A stretch of DNA of 64,000 bases from Lutibacter sp. HS1-25 (GCF_004121075.1 NZ_RHLN01000161.1:107257-171256), one strand, 5' to 3'; shown: positions 18,685 through 29,623, numbered from the stretch's first letter. The notes: generated by a model not told the origin, from the sequence alone. Program-made: numbers and translations.

Positions 18685-21297
18685 ATGAAATCACAACTAA
18701 TACGTCAACAATTTTTAGATTTTTTTGCTTCAAAAAAACATGCAATCGTTCCTTCATCTCCAATGGTTTTAAAAAACGATCCAACTTTGATGTTTACCAA
18801 TGCGGGAATGGTGCCTTTTAAAGAATATTTTTTAGGTCAAAAAAATGCAATCGACAAACGTGTTGCTGATACTCAAAAATGTTTACGTGTTTCTGGTAAG
18901 CACAACGATTTGGAAGAAGTTGGTAAAGACACCTATCACCACACTATGTTCGAAATGTTGGGCAACTGGAGTTTTGGTGATTATTTTAAAAAGGAAGCAA
19001 TCGACTGGGCTTGGGAATTGTTGGTTGATGTTTATAAAATAGACAAAAACAGTTTGTATATCACTGTTTTTGAAGGCTCTGAAGATGATGGTTTGGGCTA
19101 CGACCAAGAAGCTTTTGATTTTTGGAAAAAACACATTAGTGAAGACCGAATTATCAATGGAAATAAAAAAGATAATTTTTGGGAAATGGGTGCTCAAGGA
19201 CCTTGTGGACCTTGTTCTGAAATCCATGTTGACATTCGTTCTGCTGAAGAAAAAGCAAAAATTTCAGGAAAAGATTTGGTAAATAAAGACCATCCTCAAG
19301 TCATTGAAATTTGGAATTTGGTTTTTATGGAATTCAACAGAAAAGCTGATGGATCTTTAGAAAAACTACCTGCACAACACGTAGATACAGGTATGGGATT
19401 TGAACGTTTGTGTATGGTTTTACAAAACGTACAGTCTAATTACGATACCGATGTTTTTACACCACTTATTAGAGAAGTTGAAAATATTACAAACAATACC
19501 TACGGTAAAGTTGAAGAAACTGATATTGCAATTCGTGTAATTGCAGATCACGTTAGAGCTGTTGCTTTTGCAATTGCCGACGGACAATTACCTTCTAACA
19601 CAGGTGCTGGTTACGTTATTAGACGTATTTTACGCCGTGCAATCCGCTATGGATTTACTTTTTTAAATACTAAAGAACCTTTTATTTATAAATTGGTAAA
19701 TACTTTGAGTAAACAAATGGGTGAATATTTCCCTGAATTAAAAACTCAAAAACAACTAATGACCAACGTAATTAAAGAAGAAGAAAATTCGTTTTTACGT
19801 ACTTTAGAGCAAGGTTTGGTCTTGTTAGATGGCATTATCAAAAATACCCAAGGCACTGAAGTTTCGGGTAAAAAAGCTTTTGAACTGTTTGACACCTATG
19901 GTTTTCCAATAGATTTAACAGCTTTGATTCTTTCTGAAAAAGGAATGACTTTAAATGAAACAGATTTTGCAACAGAATTAGAAAAACAAAAAACAAGATC
20001 AAGAGCAGCTGCAGTTGTTGAAACAGATGACTGGGTGATTTTATATGATGATGATATTGATGAATTTATTGGATACGACACCCTTACAGCAAAAATAAAA
20101 ATTACACGTTACCGCAAGGTATCTTCAAAAAAAGATGGTGATTTGTACCAATTGGTATTTAATATGACACCTTTTTATCCTGAAGGTGGTGGACAGGTTG
20201 GTGATAAAGGTTATTTGGAAACCAGCAACGGAAGTACTATTTATATAGTAGACACAAAAAAGGAAAACAATCTAATTATTCATTTAGCTAAAAGTTTACC
20301 AAAAAATCCAACTGAAACATTTAATGTAGTTGTTGATGAAAAACAACGCTTTAGAACAGCTTGTAATCATACAGCTACACACTTATTACACCAAGCTTTG
20401 CGCGAAGTTTTAGGTACCCATGTTGAACAAAAAGGCTCTGCGGTACATTCAAAACATTTGCGTTTTGACTTTTCTCATTTTGCCAAATTAACCGTAGATC
20501 AGCTATCTGAGGTTGAAGATTTTGTAAATGCTCGTATCGAAAATAAATTACCATTACAAGAATTTAGAAATATTCCAATTGCTACAGCAATGGAAAAAGG
20601 CGCTATGGCTTTGTTTGGCGAAAAATATGGCGATACTGTTCGTGCTATTCAATACGGACAATCTGTTGAATTGTGTGGTGGTACGCACGTACAAAACACA
20701 AGTGATATTTGGAGTTTTAGAATTCAAAGCGAAAGTGCTATTGCTGCCGGAGTAAGACGTATAGAAGCCATTACTGGTGATGCTACCAAAGATTTGTATT
20801 TAGAAAACAACAAAGCATTGTTTGAAATTAAAGATTTACTTAAGAATCCGAAAGATCTAAAAAAATCGGTGATTGATTTGGTTGAAGAAAACGTTGCGCT
20901 AAAAAAACAACTTGAGATTTTATTAAAAGACAAAGCTAAAAATGTGGTTGGTGATTTAGTAAACCAAGTTGAAGTTATTAATGGTGTTAACTTTTTAGCT
21001 AAAAAATTAGATTTAGACCAAAATACCATCAAAGATTTGTGTTTTGATTTAGGCAATAAAGTTGAAAATTTATTTTTATTAATCGCTACAGAAAGTGAAG
21101 ACAAAGCCTTTTTAACTTGCTATATCTCTAAAAATTTAGTTGAAGAAAAAAATCTAAATGCAGGATTGGTAGTTCGTGAATTGGGTAAATTAATTAACGG
21201 TGGCGGTGGCGGACAACCGTTTTTTGCAACAGCAGGAGGCAAAAACCCTGAAGGAATTGCCGAAGCCTTGACAAAAGGAAAAAACTACATTGCTTAA
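18685..21297 (+). CDS. alaS: Alanyl-tRNA synthetase
   Basis: 870 residues, full length. N-terminal catalytic core ([32 protein letters not shown]), the editing domain with the zinc motif HTATHLLH and CGGTH, and a C-terminal C-Ala domain ending in the Gly-rich [15 protein letters not shown]. It charges tRNA-Ala and clears mis-charged Ser and Gly. The 204-bp gap to the divergent M23 gene holds promoters for both directions; no leader structure is evident. Confidence 0.97.
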   Translation: MKSQLIRQQFLDFFASKKHAIVPSSPMVLKNDPTLMFTNAGMVPFKEYFLGQKNAIDKRVADTQKCLRVSGKHNDLEEVGKDTYHHTMFEMLGNWSFGDYFKKEAIDWAWELLVDVYKIDKNSLYITVFEGSEDDGLGYDQEAFDFWKKHISEDRIINGNKKDNFWEMGAQGPCGPCSEIHVDIRSAEEKAKISGKDLVNKDHPQVIEIWNLVFMEFNRKADGSLEKLPAQHVDTGMGFERLCMVLQNVQSNYDTDVFTPLIREVENITNNTYGKVEETDIAIRVIADHVRAVAFAIADGQLPSNTGAGYVIRRILRRAIRYGFTFLNTKEPFIYKLVNTLSKQMGEYFPELKTQKQLMTNVIKEEENSFLRTLEQGLVLLDGIIKNTQGTEVSGKKAFELFDTYGFPIDLTALILSEKGMTLNETDFATELEKQKTRSRAAAVVETDDWVILYDDDIDEFIGYDTLTAKIKITRYRKVSSKKDGDLYQLVFNMTPFYPEGGGQVGDKGYLETSNGSTIYIVDTKKENNLIIHLAKSLPKNPTETFNVVVDEKQRFRTACNHTATHLLHQALREVLGTHVEQKGSAVHSKHLRFDFSHFAKLTVDQLSEVEDFVNARIENKLPLQEFRNIPIATAMEKGAMALFGEKYGDTVRAIQYGQSVELCGGTHVQNTSDIWSFRIQSESAIAAGVRRIEAITGDATKDLYLENNKALFEIKDLLKNPKDLKKSVIDLVEENVALKKQLEILLKDKAKNVVGDLVNQVEVINGVNFLAKKLDLDQNTIKDLCFDLGNKVENLFLLIATESEDKAFLTCYISKNLVEEKNLNAGLVVRELGKLINGGGGGQPFFATAGGKNPEGIAEALTKGKNYIA

Positions 21298-21307
21298 TTA
21301 ATGTAAA

Positions 21308-21353
21308 ATTGTAAAAGGGTTTAATTGCTAAAATAATTAAACCCTTTTACAAT
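21308..21353 (+). terminator. Terminator after alaS
   Basis: Perfect 19-bp stem (21308-21326 with 21335-21353) and 8-base loop, starting 11 bases after the stop codon. Confidence 0.75.
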
Positions 21354-21383
21354 TAAATAAATCGACAATTAAACAATTATAAC

Positions 21384-22334
21384 ATGAATTTTAGAACCAA
21401 CATACAATTAAAACCTGAACGTAACCAAATAGATTATAGTTCTAAATTGTTTTTAATTGGTTCTTGTTTTTCAGAAAATATCAGCAAAAAATTAGCTTAT
21501 TACAAATTTCAAACTTACAGCAATCCATTTGGAATTTTATTCAATCCTATTGCTATTGAAACCTGTATTACCAATGCTATCAACGAAAAAGAATACACAG
21601 AAAAAGACATTTTTAATTTAAATGAACGTTGGCATTGTTTTGATGCCCACTCCGATTTAAGTGCCAGTGATAAAAACCAATTGGTTAAAAACCTAAATAC
21701 AACCATAAAACAGGCAAACAAACAACTAATTAACGCAACTCACATTATAATTACCCTTGGTACAGCTTGGGTTTATCGATTTATTGAAACCGATACCATC
21801 GTTGGAAATTGCCATAAAATTCCTCAAAAAAAATTTTTAAAAGAATTGCTTTCTGTTGAAGAAATTTCAGCTTCATTAGAAAATATTTCCGCATTAATTA
21901 AGGATATAAATCCGGCTGCAAACATTATTTTTACGGTAAGTCCGGTACGTCATTTAAAAGATGGTTTTGTTGAAAATATGCAAAGTAAAGCACATTTATT
22001 AACTGCTATCAACGAAATTATAAATGCTAAAAACCAGCTTTATTATTTCCCTTCATTTGAAATTATGATGGATGACTTGCGTGATTATCGTTTTTATGCA
22101 AACGATATGTTACATCCAAATGAAACAGCTATCAATTATATTTGGGAGCAATTTAAAACCGTTTGGATTGCAGAAAGCACTGCTAAAATAATGAATGAAG
22201 TTGAAGCAATTCAACGAGGTTTGGCTCATAAACCATTCAACTCAAATTCTGAACAGCATCAGCTTTTTATTGAAAAAATAAATCTAAAAATGATAGCTCT
22301 TAAAAACCAATATGCCATTGATTTTAAGATTTAA
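21384..22334 (+). CDS. GSCFA domain protein
   Basis: 316 residues. The block FLIGSCFSENISKKL at about 26-40 is the signature that names the GSCFA family, which is related to SGNH/GDSL hydrolases; the serine of GSCFS may be nucleophilic, and a later DDLRDYRFYANDMLHPNE provides the Asp/His block near 230. The substrate is unknown, possibly O-acyl groups on glycans or lipids. No signal peptide is seen. Confidence 0.88.
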   Translation: MNFRTNIQLKPERNQIDYSSKLFLIGSCFSENISKKLAYYKFQTYSNPFGILFNPIAIETCITNAINEKEYTEKDIFNLNERWHCFDAHSDLSASDKNQLVKNLNTTIKQANKQLINATHIIITLGTAWVYRFIETDTIVGNCHKIPQKKFLKELLSVEEISASLENISALIKDINPAANIIFTVSPVRHLKDGFVENMQSKAHLLTAINEIINAKNQLYYFPSFEIMMDDLRDYRFYANDMLHPNETAINYIWEQFKTVWIAESTAKIMNEVEAIQRGLAHKPFNSNSEQHQLFIEKINLKMIALKNQYAIDFKI

Positions 22335-22342
22335 AAAAAATA

Positions 22343-22399
22343 AAACGAAGACTTTTCACGTTCACCAAACAAAATAATGGCAAAGTTTTAGTCTTCGTT
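22343..22399. terminator. Shared terminator between convergent genes
   Basis: Arms AACGAAGACT (22343-22352) and AGTCTTCGTT (22390-22399) enclose a 37-base loop and lie between the ends of the convergent GSCFA and rhodanese genes. Confidence 0.45.
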
Positions 22400-22420
22400 G
22401 TATTTTAGATTGCAGTAAAA

Positions 22421-22732
22421 TTAATTTACAAATTTTGCTACATTTTCCCAAGGACCTCCGTTAATTACGTCAATACCTTGTTGTTTTAAAAATGAAGTTG
22501 CTTGTCCGCTTCTTGCGCCACTTCTACAAACAGCGATCACTTTTTTATTCATTTTTTTTATTTCACCAACTTTTGTAGGAATGCTATTTAAAACAATATT
22601 TTTAGCACCTTTAACATGCCCTCCTGCAAATTCTTCAGCAGTTCTAACATCAATAACAACTGCTCCCTCTTTCAAATATTGCTCAATAGGTTCTGCATTA
22701 TTATCACCTCCAAATAAACCGAAAAAACTCAT
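22421..22732 (-). CDS. Rhodanese-like domain protein
   Basis: 103 residues from the ATG giving MSFFGLFGG; a longer frame begins 15 codons up. Single rhodanese domain with active-site loop CRSGAR (Cys69), consistent with sulfurtransferase activity, and the preceding VIDVRTAEEFAGGHVKGA. Stand-alone single-domain form of the PspE/GlpE type. Cytoplasmic, since no signal peptide is evident. Confidence 0.9.
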   Translation of the reverse strand: MSFFGLFGGDNNAEPIEQYLKEGAVVIDVRTAEEFAGGHVKGAKNIVLNSIPTKVGEIKKMNKKVIAVCRSGARSGQATSFLKQQGIDVINGGPWENVAKFVN

Positions 22733-22848
22733 ATCTTTATGTTTAAAATTTTGGCAAATATATAGCATTAAAAGCAAATTTTAGTAACAGTAGTTACTAA
22801 TAGTTTTGAAAAATGAATATTTACCAGCCATTATTATAGACCATTAAT

Positions 22849-22880
22849 TTTGATTTCTATGCTTTAAAAATATAATTTTG
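22849..22880 (+). promoter_or_regulatory. Promoter for the M48 protease gene
   Basis: A -33 TTTG (22849-22852) and a -7 TAATTTTG (22873-22880) are 20 bases apart, matching the flavobacterial TTTG/TAnnTTTG promoter, 28 bases before the ATG. Confidence 0.6.
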
Positions 22881-22908
22881 TGTAACTACTAACTTAAAAA
22901 ATTGTAAA

Positions 22909-23685
22909 ATGAGAACAGGAAATAGAAAAGTTAAATTACTAATTGGAGCTGCTATTATTTTATTTTCTGTATTTAAATATTACGCTAGAAGCGAAGCAAA
23001 TGAATATACAGGAAAAAAGCAACACATTACATTAACTTCTGAACAAGAAATTGCTATAGGATTGCAAAGTGCTCCACAAATAACTCAACAACACGGCGGT
23101 TTATATCCCGATCAAAAATACCAACAGTTTGTAGATGATGTTGGCGAAAAATTAGTTAGAAATAGCATTGCAATTCAAACTCCTTATCATTTTGATTTTC
23201 ATTTATTAAAAGATCCTGAAACCATCAATGCTTTTGCTTTACCAGGCGGACAAGTTTTTATTACCTATGCTTTGTTTTCAAGATTGGAAAACGAAGATCA
23301 ATTAGCGGGTGTTTTAGGTCATGAAATTGGCCACGTAATAGGAAGGCATAGTGCCGAACGAATTTCAAAACAAGATTTAACGCAAGGAATATTGAGTGGC
23401 GTATCTGTTGGATTTGACCCAAGCACTGCTGAAGGTGCCTCTGCAATTGCCAATGTGATAAACTTGAGTTATGGCAGAGATGATGAATTGGAAAGCGACT
23501 ATTTAGGTGTAAAAATAATGGCAGATGCAGGTTACGACCCAACAGCTTTAATTGGTGTGATGGAAATTTTAAAAGCAGCATCAGGTCCCAATAAAACACC
23601 TGAAAGAATGAGTACACACCCAGATCCTGAAAATAGAATTGAAAAAATTAAAGAAGCTATTGAAGCGTATAAAAATGAAAAATAA
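22909..23685 (+). CDS. M48 family metalloprotease
   Basis: 258 residues. One N-terminal hydrophobic segment (~9-24) serves as anchor or signal. The zinc site HEIGH is at 138-142, followed by the glutamate pair in DDELESD (193-195) that supplies the third ligand. The layout matches periplasmic Loi/YcaL/BepA-like M48 enzymes without TPR repeats, which clear misassembled outer-membrane proteins. It converges on the sugar transferase gene with a 3-base gap. Confidence 0.9.
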   Translation: MRTGNRKVKLLIGAAIILFSVFKYYARSEANEYTGKKQHITLTSEQEIAIGLQSAPQITQQHGGLYPDQKYQQFVDDVGEKLVRNSIAIQTPYHFDFHLLKDPETINAFALPGGQVFITYALFSRLENEDQLAGVLGHEIGHVIGRHSAERISKQDLTQGILSGVSVGFDPSTAEGASAIANVINLSYGRDDELESDYLGVKIMADAGYDPTALIGVMEILKAASGPNKTPERMSTHPDPENRIEKIKEAIEAYKNEK

Positions 23686-23688
23686 AAC

Positions 23689-25086
23689 TTAATATGCGTT
23701 ATCTTCTTTTTTGAAAAACACAATAAAAACGGTTCTAAACATAATTTTAATATCTAGCATTAAATTCCAGTTTTCGATATACCAAATATCGGCGTGTGCC
23801 CTTTTTTCCATATCTTTTACTGTTTTTGTTTCACCTCTAAAACCAAGTATTTGCGCCCAACCTGTAACGCCTGGCTTGGCAAAATGTCGCACCATATATT
23901 TATCAACCAACACCCTGTATTGTTCGGTATGTTTAAGCATATGAGGTCTTGGACCTACTAGAGACATATCATTAAAAAGCACATTAAAAATTTGTGGCAA
24001 TTCATCCATACTGGTTCTTCTTAAAATAGCACCAATTTTAGTAACTCTTGCATCATTTTTAGTTGCCTGTAACTTATCTGACTCTGAGTTTACAGTCATA
24101 CTTCTAAATTTATAACACTTAAAAGGCCTGTCGTCTTTTCCTGAACGCTCCTGAGCAAAAAACACTGGGCCTTTACTTGTTAATTTAATTAAAATTGCTA
24201 GCAATGGAAATAGCCAAGTGAAAACAAAAACAATGATAAAAATAGAAAACACAACATCCATTCCTCTTTTCAAAATACGATTGGATAAACTTTGTAATGG
24301 TTCCCTTCTAAATTTCATTAAAGGGATATTTTCAACATATTCAATTGAAAATAACTGTGACAAATACTCTGAAAATTCTGGAATAACCGTCACACGTATT
24401 AAATTGTTATCAGCATACTCCAATAATTCATTTATAAAAACTGACTGAGAATGTGGTAGTGATATCACAATTTCTTTAACCGACTTATTTTGCTCTAAAA
24501 ACGCAATAGATTCTTTTAAACTTCCTCTTTTAAACTTTTTTAGTCTACCCAAAATAGTTGCATCCGTAAAAATACCAACTATTCTATAACCGTATTTTGG
24601 ATCTGTATAAACTCCCCTAACAAACCTAGTAATATGATTGTTTACACCAATTAAAACCAACTCCGTAAAATCACTTCTATCCTTATACCTTCTTCGTTTA
24701 GCATAAAACAACAACAATGACCTCCAAACAATTACATTAAATGAAAATATAAACACTGTTGTAACAAAAAAAACTCTGGAGAATTTGTAATCTGTAATAA
24801 AAAAAATCAATGCTGCACTTAAAAACACAAAATAAATCAATGCTTTTAAATTTTTAGAAAGAATTTTATCTATGTATAAAATTTTAGGTATTTCATACAA
24901 ATTAAATTTCAAAACCAATAAAATCCATAAAATTTCCCAACCAAAAAATAAGGTGTAATAAAAATTATCATGAGGAGTAAACGTTCCAAATTTGACAATA
25001 CTAGCAATGAAAAAAGAAATTGATAACAATATTAAATCTCCCGAAAAAGAAACTGCTGTATAGATTTTAGATTTACTTTGAGGCAT
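23689..25086 (-). CDS. Polyprenyl glycosylphosphotransferase (WcaJ-like sugar transferase)
   Basis: 465 residues. Four membrane spans fill about the first 120 residues, then a CoA-binding-like Rossmann region (~130-250), a further span near 275-300 and the catalytic sugar-transferase domain with KRGMDVV, GPVFFAQERSG and KCYKFRSM, then DELPQIFNVL and GPRPHM near 370-390. It would start exopolysaccharide or O-antigen synthesis by moving a sugar phosphate to undecaprenyl phosphate. No other glycan genes flank it, so it is an orphan or house-keeping copy. Confidence 0.92.
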   Translation of the reverse strand: MPQSKSKIYTAVSFSGDLILLSISFFIASIVKFGTFTPHDNFYYTLFFGWEILWILLVLKFNLYEIPKILYIDKILSKNLKALIYFVFLSAALIFFITDYKFSRVFFVTTVFIFSFNVIVWRSLLLFYAKRRRYKDRSDFTELVLIGVNNHITRFVRGVYTDPKYGYRIVGIFTDATILGRLKKFKRGSLKESIAFLEQNKSVKEIVISLPHSQSVFINELLEYADNNLIRVTVIPEFSEYLSQLFSIEYVENIPLMKFRREPLQSLSNRILKRGMDVVFSIFIIVFVFTWLFPLLAILIKLTSKGPVFFAQERSGKDDRPFKCYKFRSMTVNSESDKLQATKNDARVTKIGAILRRTSMDELPQIFNVLFNDMSLVGPRPHMLKHTEQYRVLVDKYMVRHFAKPGVTGWAQILGFRGETKTVKDMEKRAHADIWYIENWNLMLDIKIMFRTVFIVFFKKEDNAY

Positions 25087-25430
25087 AAGAAATCAATAAA
25101 TTAAGCTGAAAAAATATCTAAATTAAAAATATAAAATATACCCACTTTCTTTAAGTATTTGTAAGGATGTTAACTTATAAATAATATGTCAATTCACTTA
25201 ATCAATTCGCAAATTTAACAAAATTAATTAACAATTCATTAACATAATATATGTTTGCTAAAAACATCAATTATTCAAAATTAATAAAAACCTATTTTCA
25301 AACACTTAACACAACTTAAACGCTCTAAAAACAACGGTTTAACAATTTACCTACACTTAATATTATCAAAAAAACATTTAGAAAAACTTTTAATTTTAAT
25401 ATTAATTGTATTTTTAAAAAAAAATAAAAA
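25087..25430. other. 344-bp AT-rich divergent intergenic region
   Basis: No gene, tRNA or clear hairpin is seen. The sequence is extremely AT-rich and separates two divergent genes, so it should contain both promoters; no convincing -33/-7 pair can be singled out. Confidence 0.5.
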
Positions 25431-26411
25431 ATGTTAAAAACGTACAATTGGGCTATTTTAGGTTGCGGTAATATTGCCCAAAAATTTACTACAGAATTAA
25501 CCGATTTACCAAATGCAAAACTATACGCAGCTGCATCTAGAAATATAGAAAATGCTGAAAATTTTGCAAATAAATTTGGCTTTGAAAAAGCCTATGGCTC
25601 TTATCAAGAAATGGTTGAAGACCCAAATGTAGATGTGGTTTATATTGCAACACCTCACAACTTTCATTTAGAACATACATTACTGTGTTTGAATCATAAA
25701 AAAGCTGTTTTATGCGAAAAAGCATTTGCTATAAACACAAAAGAAGCGCAGCAAATGATTGAAGCTTCAATAAAAAACAACACTTTTTTAATGGAAGCTT
25801 TTTGGGTACTCTTTAGACCAAAATTAGCTAAAGTTAGAGAAATTATTGCCTCAGAAAATTTAGGAAAACTAAAATTTGTAAAGTCAGATTTTATGTTCAA
25901 TGGTGAATACAACCCAAAAAACAGGTTGTACAATTTAGATTTAGGCGGTGGATCATTATTAGATATTGGAATTTACTCCATTTTTACTGCATTAATTTTT
26001 CTAGGAATTCCTGATGAAATAAAAACATTACCACATTTCAGCCCAACAGGCTCTGAAGAAAGTATCTCTATGCTGTTTGGCTACAAAAATGGAGCAACTG
26101 CGGTATTGACTTCAAGTTTTGATTCGGAATATAAAAACGAATCTGAGCTGTGTTTTGAGTATGGCATTATTAAATATGAGCGCTTTTCTGCTGACCCAAT
26201 TACACTTATCAAAAATAAAAAAACTACTGAAATCTTATTTGAAAATGGCCCACATATGGGCTATCATTTTGAAGCCAGTCATGTGATGGAATGTTTAGAT
26301 AAAAACTTAATTGAAAGTCCTATTTTAACACATTCGTTAAGTTTAGATTTAATGCAAATTTTAGATAATGTTAGAAAAGATGCAGGTATTACTTATCCAA
26401 ATCACGACTAA
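25431..26411 (+). CDS. Gfo/Idh/MocA family oxidoreductase
   Basis: 326 residues. N-terminal Rossmann fold with WAILGCGNIAQKF (5-17), then VVYIATPHNFH and the family E-K-A block VLCEKAFA near 95, where the lysine usually takes part in catalysis. The C-terminal alpha/beta domain contains GGGSLLDIGIY. It resembles dihydrodiol/D-xylose dehydrogenase-type members. The substrate is unknown; NAD(P) use is inferred from the fold. Confidence 0.88.
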   Translation: MLKTYNWAILGCGNIAQKFTTELTDLPNAKLYAAASRNIENAENFANKFGFEKAYGSYQEMVEDPNVDVVYIATPHNFHLEHTLLCLNHKKAVLCEKAFAINTKEAQQMIEASIKNNTFLMEAFWVLFRPKLAKVREIIASENLGKLKFVKSDFMFNGEYNPKNRLYNLDLGGGSLLDIGIYSIFTALIFLGIPDEIKTLPHFSPTGSEESISMLFGYKNGATAVLTSSFDSEYKNESELCFEYGIIKYERFSADPITLIKNKKTTEILFENGPHMGYHFEASHVMECLDKNLIESPILTHSLSLDLMQILDNVRKDAGITYPNHD

Positions 26412-26444
26412 TTTTAATTTTCATTTTCACAACAAATATTTGGT

Positions 26445-26452
26445 TATCTTTG
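26445..26452 (+). promoter_or_regulatory. Promoter -7 box for lepA
   Basis: TATCTTTG fits TAnnTTTG, 30 bases before the lepA ATG and 33 bases after the upstream stop. Confidence 0.5.
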
Positions 26453-26482
26453 CCGCAAATTAAGTAGACAGGAATACGAAGT

Positions 26483-28279
26483 ATGAAAAACATTAGAAAT
26501 TTTTGCATTATTGCACATATCGACCACGGCAAAAGTACTTTGGCCGATAGACTATTGAGTTTTACAGGAACTACAACCGCACGTGAAGAACAAGCCCAGT
26601 TACTTGATAATATGGATTTGGAGCGCGAACGTGGTATTACCATTAAAAGTCACGCCATTCAAATGGATTATGTTTTTGAAGGCGAAAAATATGTTTTAAA
26701 CTTAATTGACACTCCTGGTCACGTAGATTTTTCGTACGAGGTATCAAGATCAATCGCTGCTTGTGAAGGAGCATTGCTAATTGTTGATGCTGCTCAAAGT
26801 ATCCAAGCACAAACTATATCCAATTTATATCTGGCTTTAGAACACGATTTAGAAATTATTCCTGTGTTAAATAAAGTTGATTTACCAAGTGCAAATCCTG
26901 AAGAAGTTACTGATGATATTGTTGGTTTGTTAGGTTGTAAACCTGAAGAAATTATTCACGCAAGTGGAAAAACTGGTTTGGGTGTTGAAAATATTTTAAA
27001 AGCTATAATTGAAAGAGTTCCTGCTCCAAAAGGTGATGTAAATGCACCTTTACAGGCATTAATTTTTGATTCTGTTTATAATTCTTACCGTGGTGTAGAA
27101 ACCTATTTTAGAGTTTTTAATGGCGAAATTAAAAAAGGACAACGTATTAAATTTATGGCAACCAACAAAGAGTACAATGCTGACGAAGTTGGTACTTTAA
27201 AATTAACGCAGGTTGCTAAACAAAGTATAAAAGCTGGTGATGTTGGTTATTTAATTACTGGTGTAAAAACGGCCAGCGAAATTAAAGTTGGAGACACAAT
27301 TACAACACTTGAAAACCCAACCAAAGACAGAATTGACGGTTTTGAAAACGTAAAACCAATGGTATTTGCTGGTATTTATCCGGTTGATACGGAAGATTAT
27401 GAAGAGTTACGTTCTTCAATGGAAAAATTACAACTAAATGATGCATCTCTGGTATTTGTACCTGAAAGTTCTGCAGCTTTAGGTTTTGGTTTTAGATGTG
27501 GATTTTTAGGTATGCTGCATTTAGAAATTATTCAAGAACGTTTAGAGCGCGAGTTTGATATGACTGTAATTACTACAGTTCCAAACGTATCTTACCACGC
27601 ATTTACAAATAAAGAACCTAACACCATACTTTTAGTAAACAACCCTTCAGATTTACCTGAACCTTCAAAATTAAATCGTGTTGAAGAGCCTTTTATCAAG
27701 GCAACTATCATTACAAAATCAGATTTTGTAGGTCCTGTTATGAGTTTGTGTATTGAAAAAAGAGGAACTGTAACCAATCAAACTTATTTAACACCTGAGC
27801 GCGTTGAATTGACTTTTGATATGCCTTTAGCCGAAATTGTATTTGATTTTTATGATCGTTTAAAAACTGTATCAAAAGGTTATGCTTCTTTCGATTATCA
27901 CCCAATTGGAATGAAAGCTTCCAAATTGGTTAAAGTTGATATTTTATTAAACGGAACTTCTGTTGATGCACTTTCTGCTTTAATTCACGCAGATAATGCT
28001 TACAATATTGGTAAAAAAATGTGTGAAAAACTACGCCAATTAATTCCGCGTCAACAATTTGATATTCCTATTCAGGCAGCTATTGGTGCAAAAATTATTT
28101 CAAGAGAAACTGTAAAAGCACTTCGTAAAGATGTAACTGCAAAATGTTATGGTGGAGATATTTCTCGTAAACGTAAATTATTAGAGAAACAAAAGAAAGG
28201 TAAAAAACGTATGCGCCAGGTTGGAAATGTAGAAATTCCGCAAGAAGCATTTATGGCTGTATTAAAATTAAATGATTAA
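26483..28279 (+). CDS. lepA: Elongation factor 4 (LepA)
   Basis: 598 residues, full length. G1 [10 protein letters not shown]2 region [11 protein letters not shown]3 DTPGHVDF, G4 NKVD, then the EF-G-like domains and the LepA-specific C-terminal domain with [21 protein letters not shown]. It is a ribosome-bound GTPase that helps translation under stress. The insertion sequence lies only about 14 bp after its stop, so lepA itself is undamaged. Confidence 0.97.
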   Translation: MKNIRNFCIIAHIDHGKSTLADRLLSFTGTTTAREEQAQLLDNMDLERERGITIKSHAIQMDYVFEGEKYVLNLIDTPGHVDFSYEVSRSIAACEGALLIVDAAQSIQAQTISNLYLALEHDLEIIPVLNKVDLPSANPEEVTDDIVGLLGCKPEEIIHASGKTGLGVENILKAIIERVPAPKGDVNAPLQALIFDSVYNSYRGVETYFRVFNGEIKKGQRIKFMATNKEYNADEVGTLKLTQVAKQSIKAGDVGYLITGVKTASEIKVGDTITTLENPTKDRIDGFENVKPMVFAGIYPVDTEDYEELRSSMEKLQLNDASLVFVPESSAALGFGFRCGFLGMLHLEIIQERLEREFDMTVITTVPNVSYHAFTNKEPNTILLVNNPSDLPEPSKLNRVEEPFIKATIITKSDFVGPVMSLCIEKRGTVTNQTYLTPERVELTFDMPLAEIVFDFYDRLKTVSKGYASFDYHPIGMKASKLVKVDILLNGTSVDALSALIHADNAYNIGKKMCEKLRQLIPRQQFDIPIQAAIGAKIISRETVKALRKDVTAKCYGGDISRKRKLLEKQKKGKKRMRQVGNVEIPQEAFMAVLKLND

Positions 28280-28347
28280 AAATAAGGTTTAATGGTCAAA
28301 AATAGTTGGTAAAAACCTTTGTATGCCTTTTTGGCAAAGGGCTAGAT

Positions 28348-28381
28348 AAAAGTTTATTGAAATCCGTTTCAATAAACTTTT
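28348..28381 (+). terminator. Strong hairpin at IS left end, upstream of transposase
   Basis: 15-bp perfect stem (28348-28362 with 28367-28381), loop TCCG, then a T run. It comes immediately before the transposase start codon, so transcripts entering from lepA would end here or have their initiation region locked in the stem. Confidence 0.75.
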
Positions 28382-28382
28382 T

Positions 28383-29363
28383 TTGTACTATGAAAACATC
28401 AAAAAAAAGCGTTGTTGGGCTTGCGGTAGTCTAGACACGATTAAATGGGGAAAGCAACAAAATAAACAAAGATTTAAATGTAAAAATTGTGATATTTTAT
28501 TTACGTCTGAGAACAAATCAGTAAGTAAATTAAATCGTTTTATCTGGTTTGAAAAATGGGTGATTGGAAGAAGAACCATAGAACAAGTAACCCTAGAAAG
28601 TGGTTATTCAACAAAAACAATTAGAAGATATTTTAGTTCTTATTTATCTAAGCCACCAACCTTATCTGTCTACCCTTCAGAAAAAGTTAATCTTATAATT
28701 GATGGTACTTATTTTAGTAATGGAATTTGTTTGGTTTTATACCGGGATAATACGATTAAGTTTACACAATTATACAGATTTTCAAACGGAGAATATTACA
28801 CCGAAATTAAAGAAGATTTACTTAACCTAATAAATCTAGGAGTTCAAATAGAAAGTGTGACTTGTGATGGGCATAAATCTATTATAAAAGCCACAAGAGA
28901 AACACTTCCTAATTCGTTACTTCAACGTTGCTTAGTCCATATTCAAAGGGACTGTAAAATATGGTTAACTCAAAACCCTCAAAGTTCTGCTGGTTTTGAA
29001 TTAAGACAAATTGCCATTAAAATACATAAAATAAATACGCATTATGAGTTAAGTTTTTGGCTTTTAGAACTCCATAATTGGTATCAAAAATATCAGAATT
29101 ATATCAATGAAAAAAGTTACAATATTCAAACAAAAAGATATTGGTATAAGCATAAAATGGTAAGGAGATCTTTTATGACAATCAAAAGAGCGCTACCTAA
29201 CATGTTTCATTATTTAGATAACCCTAAAATACCCAAATCATCCAACTCTATTGAATCTTTTTTCGGGCACCTAAAAGGGCATTTAAATATTCATAGAGGA
29301 TTATCCTATAGCCATCGAAAACAGTATTTAATGTGGTATTTGTATTTTAAAAATAAGACTTAG
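28383..29363 (+). CDS. Transposase, IS256 family variant with N-terminal zinc ribbon
   Basis: 326 residues from a TTG codon; no ATG exists between the last stop (28347) and the conserved region. Zinc ribbon with Cys11, Cys14, Cys33, Cys36, a helix-turn-helix-like stretch (TIEQVTLESGYSTKTIRRYF), then a DDE domain: Asp107 in IIDGTYF, Asp162 in TCDGHKS and Glu291 in NSIESFFGHLK. The CLVHIQRD block is typical of mutator-type transposases. The frame is intact, so it may be active. The rare start and the hairpin two bases upstream would keep expression low. Confidence 0.88.
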   Translation: MYYENIKKKRCWACGSLDTIKWGKQQNKQRFKCKNCDILFTSENKSVSKLNRFIWFEKWVIGRRTIEQVTLESGYSTKTIRRYFSSYLSKPPTLSVYPSEKVNLIIDGTYFSNGICLVLYRDNTIKFTQLYRFSNGEYYTEIKEDLLNLINLGVQIESVTCDGHKSIIKATRETLPNSLLQRCLVHIQRDCKIWLTQNPQSSAGFELRQIAIKIHKINTHYELSFWLLELHNWYQKYQNYINEKSYNIQTKRYWYKHKMVRRSFMTIKRALPNMFHYLDNPKIPKSSNSIESFFGHLKGHLNIHRGLSYSHRKQYLMWYLYFKNKT

Positions 29364-29397
29364 GTTTTTAAAGCTATAAAACTTACCAGTAACAAAA

Positions 29398-29421
29398 AAA
29401 GGACTTTAAATCAAGTCCTTT
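29398..29421 (+). terminator. Terminator after transposase
   Basis: 9-bp stem AAAGGACTT/AAGTCCTTT with a 6-base loop and T-rich tail inside the IS right end. The remaining bases to 29529 show no gene. Confidence 0.65.
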
Positions 29422-29576
29422 TATATTACTGTATAAGGTTAATCTTATCGCTAATAAGTTGCTCCTCAGCAGAGCTTATGTCCTTTTCAGATTAATGTTG
29501 ATAATTTATAAAATATTTTTTACAAAAACACCAACTATTTTTGTCCACATTACCAAAAATAACAACTATATTTCAT

Positions 29577-29607
29577 AAAAAAAGCACCGAATTTCGGTGC
29601 TTTTTTT
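29577..29607 (-). terminator. Terminator of the ferredoxin gene
   Basis: 14-bp stem with 3-base loop (core GCACCGA/TCGGTGC) and seven Ts, 17 bases beyond the minus-strand gene end. Confidence 0.85.
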
Positions 29608-29623
29608 ATGATAATACACAACA

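Larger units (their letters stand above)
28294..29546 (+). mobile_element. IS256-like insertion sequence, variant Zn-binding type
   Basis: A single transposase gene is bordered by inverted terminal sequences sharing 14 identical bases: CAAAAATAGTTGGT (28297-28310) and its complement (29530-29543), with further partial match outward (GGT/GGA). Exact ends are inferred from these; no matching 8-9 base target duplication is seen beside them. The element lies just after lepA and before the ferredoxin terminator. It carries its own terminators before and after the transposase gene. Confidence 0.75.

Noticed and set aside
28285..28296. Target-site duplication of the insertion sequence
   Set aside because: The 8-9 bases outside the two inverted ends do not match, so no duplication can be claimed.
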